Assembly: GCF_002858925.1 (NCBI RefSeq)
Contig: NZ_PJRS01000011.1
Span: forward strand, 310,001 to 374,000
Length of the DNA: 64,000 bases
Source of the DNA: Caulobacter zeae
GTDB taxonomy: Bacteria > Pseudomonadota > Alphaproteobacteria > Caulobacterales > Caulobacteraceae
Direction of reading: 5' to 3'
Every line of letters begins with the position of its first letter. Position 1 is the first letter of the stretch. Below the pieces are notes generated by a model that was not told the DNA's origin, searched no databases, and saw only the letters and a program-made list of their open reading frames with translations. This document shows positions 55,753 through 64,000 of the stretch, one piece after another. A program made the position numbers and the translations under genes.

Positions 55753-57501
55753 TTAGTGAACTCCCAGCGCCTCGGGCGTCACCGCCACGATATCGGCGTC
55801 GCCCAGGGTTACCGCGGCCAGCTGGCCGGGGACCTGGGCCAGGACGCTTTCGGCGTAGACCCGCAGCAGCTGGCCGCGCAGGGCTTCGGCTTCCGGGGCC
55901 AGGGCGCCCTTGGCCAGCATCCAGCCGCCGACCGTGTCGCCCAGCAGCTTGAGGTAGGCCGTGGCGCCCGAGAGGGCGTCGGGCATGGCGCGGGCGCGGC
56001 GCTCGACCAGCCAGGCGGTGGCCGAGGCGGCGGCGTTGAGCGCGGCTTCCAGGCGGCTGGCGACCGGGGTCAGCGAGGCCTCGGCGGCCTTCAGGGCCTC
56101 GATGGTGTCGCGGATGTCGTCCATCAGGTCGGCCACGGCTTGGCCGTCGGCCAGGCCCAGCTTGCGGCCGATCAGGTCGATGGCCTGGATGCCGTTGGTG
56201 CCCTCGTAGATCGGGGTGATGCGGGCGTCGCGATAGTGCTGGGCCGCGCCGGTTTCCTCGATGAAGCCCATGCCGCCGTGGATCTGCACGCCCAGCGAGG
56301 CGACCTCGACGCCGACGTCGGTCGACCAGGCCTTGGCGATCGGGGTCAGCAGTTCCTCGCGCAGCTTGGCGGCCGCGCGGGTCTCCTCGTCGGCGGCCGC
56401 GTGGGCCAGGTCGGCGGCGACGGCGGTCGACAGGCAGATGCCGCGGGCGGCCTCGATCTTGGCCTTCATCAGCAGCAGCGTGCGGCGCACGTCCGGATGG
56501 TCGAACAGGCGCGAGGGATACGCGCCCGTCCAGGCCGAGCGGCCCTGCACGCGTTCCAGGCTGAAGTTCAGGGCCTGCTGGTAGGCGCGCTCGGCGATGG
56601 CGGTGCCTTGCGCCCCGACCTGCAGGCGGGCGGCGTTCATCATCGTGAACATGTGGGCCACGCCCTGGTGCAGCTTGCCGACCAGCTCGGCCTTGGCGCC
56701 TTCGAACAGCATCACGCAGGTGGGCGAGCCGTGGATGCCCAGCTTATGTTCGAGACCGCCGACGCGCACGTCGTTGCCCGCGCCCATCTTGCCCTCGTCG
56801 TCGACCAGCACCTTGGAGGCCAGGAACAGCGAAATCCCCTTCACGCCGGGAGGGGCGTCGGGGGTGCGGGCCAAAACGAGGTGGACGATGTTGTCCGTCG
56901 CGTCGTGGTCGCCCCAGGTGATGAAGATCTTCTGGCCCGACAGGGTGTAGCCGCCCTGGCCGTCCGGCGTGGCCATGGTGGTCAGGGCCGCCAGGTCCGA
57001 GCCGGCCTGCGGCTCTGTCAGGTTCATGGTGCCGGTCCATTCGCCCGAGACCAGCTTGGGCAGGAACACCGACTTGTGGCGATCCGTGCCGTGCAGGGCC
57101 AGGGCCTCGATGGCCCCCAGGCTCAGCATCGGGCACAGGCCGAAGGCCATGTTGGCCGCCTGCACCATCTCCAGCGTGGCGATCTCCAGCGCTTTCGGCA
57201 GGCCTTGGCCGCCGTGGTCGGGCGAGGCGGCCAGCGAGGTCCAGCCGGCCTCGGCGAAGGCCTTGTAGGCGTCGGCGAAGCCTGGCGCGCTGCGCACCAC
57301 GCCGTTTTCGAGCTTGGCGCCCACCAGGTCGCCCTGGCGGTTGATCGGGGCCAGCACTTCCGAGGCGAACACGCCGGCGGCTTCCAGCACGGCGTCGACG
57401 GTGTCGGCGTCGGCCTCGGGATAGGCGTCGGCCAGGCGGCCAAAGTCGGCCACATGGCGCAGGGCGAAGGCGAGGTCGCGGACGGGGGCGCGGAAAGTCA
57501 T
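55753..57501 (-). CDS. Acyl-CoA dehydrogenase with extra C-terminal domain
   Basis: A 582-residue flavoprotein. GTMNLTEPQAGSDLAALTT is the FAD/substrate loop, SGQKIFITWGDHD the next core strand, and ITPIYEGTNGIQAIDLIGRK includes the catalytic glutamate in YEGT. The last 110 residues are the acyl-CoA dehydrogenase C-terminal domain found in 3-methylmercaptopropionyl-CoA dehydrogenase (DmdC) relatives and many uncharacterised fatty-acyl enzymes. It is probably a fatty-acyl-CoA dehydrogenase; the DMSP pathway is not supported by any neighbour. ATG 57501. Divergent from the yceI gene across about 200 bases. Confidence 0.9.
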   Translation of the reverse strand: MTFRAPVRDLAFALRHVADFGRLADAYPEADADTVDAVLEAAGVFASEVLAPINRQGDLVGAKLENGVVRSAPGFADAYKAFAEAGWTSLAASPDHGGQGLPKALEIATLEMVQAANMAFGLCPMLSLGAIEALALHGTDRHKSVFLPKLVSGEWTGTMNLTEPQAGSDLAALTTMATPDGQGGYTLSGQKIFITWGDHDATDNIVHLVLARTPDAPPGVKGISLFLASKVLVDDEGKMGAGNDVRVGGLEHKLGIHGSPTCVMLFEGAKAELVGKLHQGVAHMFTMMNAARLQVGAQGTAIAERAYQQALNFSLERVQGRSAWTGAYPSRLFDHPDVRRTLLLMKAKIEAARGICLSTAVAADLAHAAADEETRAAAKLREELLTPIAKAWSTDVGVEVASLGVQIHGGMGFIEETGAAQHYRDARITPIYEGTNGIQAIDLIGRKLGLADGQAVADLMDDIRDTIEALKAAEASLTPVASRLEAALNAAASATAWLVERRARAMPDALSGATAYLKLLGDTVGGWMLAKGALAPEAEALRGQLLRVYAESVLAQVPGQLAAVTLGDADIVAVTPEALGVH

Positions 57502-57665
57502 GCGGGGGCCGATCTGTTCAAGCGTCGGGTTGGGGTATGTGATCCCTGTTTAGATCGCGCGGCCTATCGCGCCAAGGACCGCCTGTCGATCACGGCTTCG
57601 TGAGGAGACGCCCCTTCAACTGGACGGTGAAGTTCCTAAGTCGGGGTAATCAGCAACCGTCACTA

Positions 57666-57679
57666 TGACAGTTTTGTCA
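57666..57679. promoter_or_regulatory. Small dyad upstream of yceI
   Basis: TGACA-GTTT-TGTCA at 57666-57679 is a perfect inverted repeat, 18 bases before the yceI start. It may be an operator, or the leader may fold here; there is no further support. Confidence 0.35.
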
Positions 57680-57697
57680 GTTTGGAGATCTGAGACC

Positions 57698-58321
57698 ATG
57701 GCTCGCCCCTTCGCCTACGCCATTCTGGCCGGCGCCCTTCTCGCCGCTCCCCTCGCGGCCCCGGTCGCCGCCCTGGCGCAACCGGCGACGGATCCCGCCG
57801 CCGCTCCGGCCGGGACCTGGGCCCTGGACAAGCGCCACGCCAGCCTGACCCTGCGCGTGAAGCACTTCGGCACCTCGAACTACACCTTCCGCCTGTCGGG
57901 CCTGGACGGCTCGTTCGCCTATGATCCGGCCAAGCCGCTGGACTCCAAGGTGTCGATCACGGTCGACCCGAAGTCGGTCGACACCGGCCTGCCGAACTTC
58001 AACAAGGAAATCTCGGACGATCCGAAGTTCTTCGACTCGGCCAAGTACCCGACCATCACCTTCGTCTCGACCAAGATCGAGCAGACCTCGGCGGGCAAGG
58101 GCAAGCTGACCGGCGACCTGACCTTCCGCGGCGTGACCAAGCCGGTGACCCTGGACGTCACCTACAACGGCTTCGCCAAGACCCCGTTCGGCTCGCAGAT
58201 CATGGGCTTCTCGGCCACAGGCAAGATCAAGCGCTCGGAGTTCGGCTTCACCCACCTGGTGCCGATGGTTTCGGACGACGTCGACCTGGCGATCGAAGCC
58301 GAATTCAATCCGAAGAAGTAA
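57698..58321 (+). CDS. YceI-family periplasmic lipid-binding protein
   Basis: A 207-residue exported protein with a signal peptide (YAILAGALLAAPLAAPVAAL) ending near ALAQ. The YceI barrel shows WALDKRHASLTLRVKHFG, SNYTFRLSGLDGSFAYDP, NKEISDDPKFFDSAKYPTIT and GDLTFRGVTKPVTLDVTYNG, all typical. YceI proteins bind isoprenoid-type lipids such as quinones in a hydrophobic cavity. GGAG lies about ten bases before ATG 57698. It is 27 bases upstream of a cytochrome b561 fused to a second YceI domain, suggesting one redox unit working on quinones in the periplasm or inner membrane. Confidence 0.92.
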   Translation: MARPFAYAILAGALLAAPLAAPVAALAQPATDPAAAPAGTWALDKRHASLTLRVKHFGTSNYTFRLSGLDGSFAYDPAKPLDSKVSITVDPKSVDTGLPNFNKEISDDPKFFDSAKYPTITFVSTKIEQTSAGKGKLTGDLTFRGVTKPVTLDVTYNGFAKTPFGSQIMGFSATGKIKRSEFGFTHLVPMVSDDVDLAIEAEFNPKK

Positions 58322-58348
58322 GCGAAGTACCGAGTTAGGGACGGCCCA

Positions 58349-59698
58349 ATGACCGCCGAGACGCTTTCAAAACCCGCCTCGGCGGCGGGTCCTTCCCGTT
58401 ATTCGACGGTGGCGATCATCCTGCACTGGCTGATCGCCGCCGCTCTGATCTTCCAGGTGATCCTGGGATGGCGGGCCGACGACGGCCCCAAGGGCGCGGA
58501 AACCTTCGCCCTCTTCCAGCTGCACAAGTCGATCGGCATCACCATCCTGGTGCTCAGCGTCGCGCGCCTGCTGTGGAAATTCACCCACAGGTCGCCGCCG
58601 GCCCCGGCCGGCCAGCCGACCTGGGAAAAGCTGGCCGCCAGCGCCGTGCATGTCGGCTTCTACGTGATCATGATCGGCCTGCCCCTGACCGGCTGGATCA
58701 TCGCCTCGACCAGCCGCATCAACATCCCGACCGTCCTCTACGGGCTGGTTCCCTGGCCGCACCTGCCGGGCCTGCCCGAGCTGGCCGCCGGGGCCAAGGA
58801 CGCCTGGAACGACTTTGGCCACATCGGCCACAGCGTGCTGGTGAAGTTCACCTACGTGCTGCTGGCCCTGCACCTGGGCGCGGTGGCCAAGCACCAGATC
58901 CTCGACCGCGACGAGGTGTTCGGCCACATGGCCGCCGGCGCCAAGCCGGGGATCAAGGAGCCGCGCCTGTGGCTGGCCGCCGCCGGTTTCGCCGCCGTGG
59001 TCGCCGCCGGCTACCTCTACACCCCCGCCAAGGCCAAGGCGCCCCAGCCGGCGCCGGCCGAAAGCAGCGCCGACGACCTGGCCCTGCCCGACGAGGCGCC
59101 CGCCGCCGCAGCTCCGGCCGCGACGCAGGCCGGTCCCGCGACACCGGCCGCCCCGGCCGAAACCGCGGAAGCCGTTCCGCCCGCCGACAGCGCGCTGAAG
59201 GACCCGGTCGCCTGGGCGGTGCAGAAGGGCTCGCACCTCGACTTCAACCTGGCCTGGGCCGACACGCCGATCCAGGGCCGGTTCAGCCGCTGGACCGCCG
59301 ACATACTGTTCTCGCCGGAAGCGCTCGATCGCTCGAAGCTGACCGTCAGTATCGACCTGGCCTCGGCCGGCACGGGCGACGGCCAGCGCGACGAGAGCCT
59401 GCAGGGCCCCGACTTCTTCAACACCTCGGCCAACCCCAAGGCGACCTTCACGGCGACCAAGTTCCGCAAGACCGCCGAGGGCCGCTTCGTGGCCGACGGC
59501 ACGCTGGACCTGCGCGGCGTGAAAAAGCCGCTCAGCCTGCCCTTCAGCCTGAAGATCGACGGCGACACGGCCACGGCGCGCGGTGTAACCACCCTCGACC
59601 GGACCGCGTTCGGGGTTGGACAGGGCGAATGGGCGTCGACGGATCAGATACCGGCCAAGATCAAGGTGAGCTTCGCGCTCACGGCCAAGAAGAAGTAG
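58349..59698 (+). CDS. Cytochrome b561 - YceI fusion protein
   Basis: A 449-residue fusion. Residues about 15-215 are a cytochrome b561 domain with four transmembrane helices. Likely heme-ligand histidines are in IILHWLIAAALIF, LFQLHKSIG, IGHSVLVKFTYV and LLALHLGAVAKHQIL. A hydrophobic segment and an Ala/Pro-rich linker lead to a periplasmic YceI domain (about 265-449; HLDFNLAWADTPIQGRFSRW, GTLDLRGVKKPLSLPF). The design joins electron transfer at the membrane to a lipid/quinone-binding barrel. It is in operon with the free-standing yceI gene. The 3' end overlaps the next gene by 70 bases. Confidence 0.92.
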   Translation: MTAETLSKPASAAGPSRYSTVAIILHWLIAAALIFQVILGWRADDGPKGAETFALFQLHKSIGITILVLSVARLLWKFTHRSPPAPAGQPTWEKLAASAVHVGFYVIMIGLPLTGWIIASTSRINIPTVLYGLVPWPHLPGLPELAAGAKDAWNDFGHIGHSVLVKFTYVLLALHLGAVAKHQILDRDEVFGHMAAGAKPGIKEPRLWLAAAGFAAVVAAGYLYTPAKAKAPQPAPAESSADDLALPDEAPAAAAPAATQAGPATPAAPAETAEAVPPADSALKDPVAWAVQKGSHLDFNLAWADTPIQGRFSRWTADILFSPEALDRSKLTVSIDLASAGTGDGQRDESLQGPDFFNTSANPKATFTATKFRKTAEGRFVADGTLDLRGVKKPLSLPFSLKIDGDTATARGVTTLDRTAFGVGQGEWASTDQIPAKIKVSFALTAKKK

Positions 59699-60606
59699 TC
59701 CGCGCGGCGGGCGCGCTCGCCGCTGGCGGGCTCGTCCTGCTGCCCACCGAAACCGTCTACGGCCTCGGGGCGGACGCTTCCGACCCCGCGGCCGTGGCGG
59801 CGATCTTCGAGGCCAAGGGCCGTCCGCGCTTCAACCCGCTGATCGCCCACGTCGCCGACGTCGCCACCGCCGCCCGCATCGCCGCCTTCGACGATCGCGC
59901 GCGCGCCCTGGCGCAAGCCTTCTGGCCCGGCCCCCTGACCATCGTCGCCCCGATCGCCGATGCTTCGGCCGTCTGCGACCTGGCCCGCGCGGGGCTCGAG
60001 ACCGTGGCCATCCGCGTGCCGGGGCATCCCCTGGCGCGGGCCGTGCTGACCGCGTTCGGCGGACCGGTCGTGGCCCCTTCGGCCAACCGCTCGGGCCGTC
60101 CCAGCCCCACCACCTTCCAGGACGCCTTCTCGGAAACGGGCGACAAGTGCGCCGCCGCGCTCGACGGCGGGCCCTGCCAGGTGGGCCTTGAATCCACCGT
60201 CGTCGCCGTGCTCGACGGCCCCGTGCGCCTGCTGCGCCCCGGCGCCGTCACCCGCGCCCAGCTCGAGGCGGTGGTCGGCCCGCTCGCCGAGGCGGACGAC
60301 GACGCCAAGCGTTCGCCCGGCCGCCTCGCCTTGCACTACGCCCCCGATGCGCCGGTGCGGATCAATGCCGAAGCGCCGAACGTCGGCGAGGCTTTCCTGG
60401 CCTTTGGACCGTGGCCGGAGGGGGAGGGGGTGTTCAACCTCAGCCCCACGGGCGATCTGGCGCAGGCCGCCGCCAACCTGTTCTCGTATCTACGGGCGGC
60501 TGACCGCATCGCGCCGACGACCATCGCCGTGGCGCCGATCCCCGACCAGGGTCTGGGCGAGGCCATCAACGACCGCCTGCGCCGCGCAGCGGGGTTCGTG
60601 GGGTAG
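59629..60606 (+). CDS. tsaC: L-threonylcarbamoyladenylate synthase (Sua5/TsaC type)
   Basis: A 325-residue enzyme of the long Sua5 type. The N-terminal YrdC domain (AAGGLVLLPTETVYGLGADA, KGRPRFNPLIAHVAD, FWPGPLTIVAP, APSANRSGRPSPTT) makes threonylcarbamoyl-AMP for the t6A modification of tRNAs. The C-terminal Sua5 domain (SPGRLALHYAPDAP through LGEAINDRLRRAAG) follows. The only in-frame ATG ahead of the conserved domain is 59629, inside the cytochrome b561-YceI gene, giving a 70-base overlap in another frame; no closer ATG, GTG or TTG exists. Translation may be coupled. The exact start is uncertain but the domain is not. Confidence 0.88.
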   Translation: MGVDGSDTGQDQGELRAHGQEEVVRAAGALAAGGLVLLPTETVYGLGADASDPAAVAAIFEAKGRPRFNPLIAHVADVATAARIAAFDDRARALAQAFWPGPLTIVAPIADASAVCDLARAGLETVAIRVPGHPLARAVLTAFGGPVVAPSANRSGRPSPTTFQDAFSETGDKCAAALDGGPCQVGLESTVVAVLDGPVRLLRPGAVTRAQLEAVVGPLAEADDDAKRSPGRLALHYAPDAPVRINAEAPNVGEAFLAFGPWPEGEGVFNLSPTGDLAQAAANLFSYLRAADRIAPTTIAVAPIPDQGLGEAINDRLRRAAGFVG

Positions 60607-60669
60607 GCAAGACCACGCGGCCCCGGCTAGGGTCGATCCGAATCTCTAGTCTGGGTTGATGGGGCGCGT

Positions 60670-61182
60670 ATGGGGGCGAAGGAACCGGTCAAGACGGCCG
60701 AAGCGCGGGAGCCGGCGTTCTGGGACCTGTGGCGCAGGCTCAAGAGCGACTTCTCCTGCTGGACCTTCATTCCATCGTGGTTCTACACGCCCGGCGCCTG
60801 GGGCTATCTGGGCGTCGACTTCGTCAGCGGCTTCCGCAGGAACCCCTCGACCCTGCGCGCCCTTGACCTGTTCAAGGGCGTCGACGACAGGACCTTCGAC
60901 GCGGTGGCGGCCCTGGCGGCGCTGAACGCGCGGCGGCAGGAGCAGATGCTGCGGGCGGTGATCATCACCTACCTGACCGTGCCGGTGTCGGTGACGGCCC
61001 TGGTGGCCGAGATCGTCGGCGACGACCTGGGCACCTTCGTGCGCGAGAACATGACCAACGTCATCGCCGTGGTCGTGACCCTGACGATCGGTCCGCTCTC
61101 CTTCCTGTTCAGCAACTGGCGGGCCCGCCAGATCGTCGGGGTGCTGGACCTGGTCAGGATCGAGCGCGGCGCCGCCGACTGA
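60670..61182 (+). CDS. Hypothetical membrane protein
   Basis: A 170-residue protein with two hydrophobic segments: AVIITYLTVPVSVTALVAEI (about 97-116) and TNVIAVVVTLTIGPLSFLFS (about 128-147). The N-terminal 95 residues are soluble and aromatic-rich (WDLWRRLKSDFSCWTFIPSW). I do not recognise the family. Codon use is normal and the frame is long, so it is real. ATG 60670; the ATG at 60659 is in another frame. It lies between the Sua5-type gene and the TetR gene, all rightward, with modest gaps. Confidence 0.7.
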   Translation: MGAKEPVKTAEAREPAFWDLWRRLKSDFSCWTFIPSWFYTPGAWGYLGVDFVSGFRRNPSTLRALDLFKGVDDRTFDAVAALAALNARRQEQMLRAVIITYLTVPVSVTALVAEIVGDDLGTFVRENMTNVIAVVVTLTIGPLSFLFSNWRARQIVGVLDLVRIERGAAD

Positions 61183-61293
61183 TCCCGACATACGCCGGGC
61201 GCAACGCATTTCACCCGCTGTCGAACGCTTGTAGGATCGGCCCGCGCCGGCCCGGCCGGTGCGCGTGTGGATCAGCGTAGGGGAGGGGCGAGG

Positions 61294-61872
61294 TTGGAGC
61301 GAGAGCGCAAGGCTTCCGCGCAGCGGCGCGACATCCTGATCGCCGCGACGGAGCGCGCCCAGGCGTCGGGCTTCCACTCCGCCACCATGGACCAGATCGC
61401 CCGCGGCGCGGGCCTGAGCGTCGGGCAGGTCTATCGCCACTTCGAGAACAAGGACGCCATCATCGGCGCGGTGGCCCAGGCGCGGGCTCGCAAGGTGCTG
61501 GACCCGTTCGAGCACCACGCCCAGGGCGAGCCGGTGCTGGAGACCCTGCTGCGCGACGCGCCCTCGGCGCTGCGCCAGGCTCGCGACAGCAAGGTGGCGG
61601 CCCTGGACCTGGAGATCCTGGCCGAGGCCGAGCGCAACGCCGTGGTCGCCCAGGTGGTGCACGACGTCGAGACCGCCCAGTTGGAGCGCGGCGTCGAGGC
61701 CCTGGCGCCGTTCCGCAAGCCGGGCTGGACCGACGACGACATGGTCGCCCGCATCGCCTTCCTCGGCCTGATCCTCGACGGCCTGCAACTGCGCGGGGCG
61801 CGCGGCTCCACCGCCGCGCCGGCGGCGATGGAGCGGGCCTATCGCGACATCATCGCCGCGCTGTTCGGCTGA
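61294..61872 (+). CDS. TetR-family regulator
   Basis: A 192-residue TetR protein. The DNA-binding helices are RRDILIAATERAQASGFHSA and TMDQIARGAGLSVGQVYRHF followed by ENKDAIIGAV. The C-terminal helical domain (about 60-192) would bind a small inducer. The start is taken as TTG 61294 because GAGGGGCGAGG stands directly in front; the GTG at 61267 lacks a signal. It converges on the ABC-2 exporter genes, which it might regulate, but no dyad was found in their promoter region. Confidence 0.85.
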   Translation: MERERKASAQRRDILIAATERAQASGFHSATMDQIARGAGLSVGQVYRHFENKDAIIGAVAQARARKVLDPFEHHAQGEPVLETLLRDAPSALRQARDSKVAALDLEILAEAERNAVVAQVVHDVETAQLERGVEALAPFRKPGWTDDDMVARIAFLGLILDGLQLRGARGSTAAPAAMERAYRDIIAALFG

Positions 61873-61923
61873 GTTTCTGCGTGGTCCTCGTCCCAGATCC
61901 TGAATGTTGATCCGACCCCAGCG

Positions 61924-62681
61924 TCAGTTCTTCAGGCGGTAGCCGGTCTTGAAGACCCAGGCGATGATCGCCAGGCACAGCACCAGCACGCCGCAGGTGG
62001 CCGCCAGGCTGACGCCGACGCCCACGTCCGAGGTGCCGAAGAAGCTCCAGCGGAAGCCGCTGACCAGGTAGACCACCGGGTTGAACAGCGAGATCGTCCG
62101 CCACACGCCCGGCAGCATGTCGATCGAATAGAAGCTGCCGCCCAGGAAGGTCAGGGGCGTGATCACCAGCAGCGGCACGATCTGCAGCTTCTCGAAGCTG
62201 TCGGCCCAGATGCCCAGGATGAAGCCGAACAGGCTGAAGGTCACCGCCGTCAGCACCAGGAAGGCGGCCATGAACAGCGGGTGCTGGATCTCGAACGGCA
62301 CGAACAGGCGCGCCGTGGCCAGGATGATGACGCCTAGCATCAAGGACTTGCTGGCCGCCGCGCCGACATAGCCCAGCACGATCTCGAACGGCGAGACGGG
62401 GGCCGACAGCACCTCGTAGATCGTGCCCGACCACTTGGGCATGTAGATGCCGAACGAGGCGTTCGACAGGCTCTCGGTCAGGATCGACAGCATGATCAGG
62501 CCCGGCACGATGAACGCGCCGTAGGGCACGCCGTCGACGGCGGTCATGCGCGAGCCGATGGCCGCGCCGAAGACGACGAAATACAGGGACGTCGACAGCA
62601 CCGGCGAGGCGATGCTCTGCAGCAGCGTGCGGAAGGTCCGCGCCATCTCGAAGCGGTAGATGGCGGCGACGGCGTGAATGT

Positions 62682-62685
<4 letters not shown>
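61924..62685 (-). CDS. ABC-2 type exporter permease
   Basis: A 253-residue membrane protein with six hydrophobic segments ([106 protein letters not shown]). [16 protein letters not shown] is the ABC-2 signature. It pairs with the ATPase encoded just upstream; their genes overlap by four bases (ATGA at 62685-62682). The system exports an unknown substrate. The conserved [18 protein letters not shown] loop is the usual contact for the ATPase. Confidence 0.9.
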
Positions 62686-63608
<923 letters not shown>

Positions 63609-63687
63609 CCGTCTGTTCCCTCTCGTCCGTGCGGTCCGCGCCCAGATGGGGGCGCGGGGCGAAAAGCGCCAGTGGCGAGCGATGCGC

Positions 63688-64000
63688 CTAGTTCGATCCC
63701 AGGGCGTCGGCCAGGTGGCAGGACTTGCCGGCCTTCAGGCCTTCCAGGGCGATGACGTCCAGGGCGTTACCGTCCTGGCCCTCGATCTCGACATACTGGC
63801 CGATGACCTCGACATAGACCGGCGCCTTCAGGGTCTGGAGTTTCTCGCGCAGCTTGGCGACCGGCCTTTCCTGTTCCTCGGCGCGATCGCGCAGGACGTA
63901 GCGGTTGGCGGCCAGGTCGCAGCGGGTGAGGATCACCTGGTCCTTCTGGACGTCCACCGTGCCGATATAGAGGTCCTGGGCGAGCGCCGCGCTGGCGGCC
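63688..64000 (-). CDS. Exported hypothetical protein, C-terminal part (cut by window edge)
   Basis: The reading frame enters from the right edge and ends at 63688. The first visible residues, [13 protein letters not shown], look like the end of a signal peptide with cleavage after ALAQ, so only the start of the signal is missing. The mature part is about 95 residues, with two cysteines ([18 protein letters not shown]) that may form a disulfide, and a basic/acidic central helix ([18 protein letters not shown]). I do not recognise a family. It precedes the ABC exporter operon on the same strand with a 79-base gap. Confidence 0.65.
   Translation of the reverse strand, partial: AASAALAQDLYIGTVDVQKDQVILTRCDLAANRYVLRDRAEEQERPVAKLREKLQTLKAPVYVEVIGQYVEIEGQDGNALDVIALEGLKAGKSCHLADALGSN

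Noticed and set aside
55753..57501. DMSP-degradation enzyme DmdC
   Set aside because: The C-terminal domain is shared with DmdC, but no other DMSP gene is near and the family is broad.

Overview
The window looks like a chromosomal segment of a high-GC alphaproteobacterium of the Caulobacteraceae, most likely Caulobacter or a close relative. Signs are the three-subunit proton-translocating transhydrogenase, an alphaproteobacterial aa3-oxidase subunit IV, an UrcA-family protein, an OmpA protein with a long polyproline linker, an alphaproteobacterial RpoH and the MotA type. This is inferred from sequence recognition only. No rRNA, complete tRNA, CRISPR array, transposase or integrase was found.

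Left part (1 to about 21 kb): accessory and envelope/stress functions, with looser gene spacing and several strikingly AT-rich intergenic stretches. It starts with the 5' end of a large catalase. Next comes a cluster of a GT2 glycosyltransferase facing a ferritin-like / acyl-CoA-dehydrogenase-fold / PIG-L deacetylase / NodS-like methyltransferase operon. An SDR, a PepSY-like lipoprotein, a YflT-like stress protein, a PHB-depolymerase-family esterase and a glycine-zipper protein with ten GYY/GRW repeats follow. A CheB-CheR-PAS fusion comes next, then a chaperone-usher pilus operon (pilin, chaperone, usher, tip subunit) flanked by two LuxR-type regulators. The part ends with a small acidic hypothetical gene and a HisKA_2 sensor kinase.

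Middle (21 to 31 kb): a CFA synthase diverges from an ECF sigma / ChrR-like anti-sigma pair whose anti-sigma has lost three of four expected zinc ligands. A convergent DUF3313 lipoprotein follows. A nearly 1-kb stretch without a convincing gene carries the 3' half of a tRNA-Val(GAC), a likely old integration site. Beyond it lie an MFS-AraC pair and OmpA with 31 consecutive prolines.

Right part (31 to 64 kb): dense core-type genes. These include mnmC, motA, an MFS transporter, a vapBC module with a clear operator, a DUF3850 protein, rpoH, a bacteriophytochrome kinase, an M23 peptidase, urcA, the pnt operon, a cox subunit IV and a GT9/hydrolase/thioesterase operon. They continue with pirin, an ABC1 kinase, an M3 oligopeptidase, a MerR / glutaredoxin-MauE divergon with a textbook MerR operator, an acyl-CoA dehydrogenase, yceI followed by a cytochrome b561-YceI fusion, a Sua5-type tRNA-modification enzyme, TetR, and an ABC-2 exporter. 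Dispersed palindromic repeats occupy several gaps between 49.8 and 55.8 kb.

Several start codons were moved from the longest reading frame to sites with better ribosome-binding sequences or promoter logic; each entry says so. Family names come from recognisable motifs, not from database searches.
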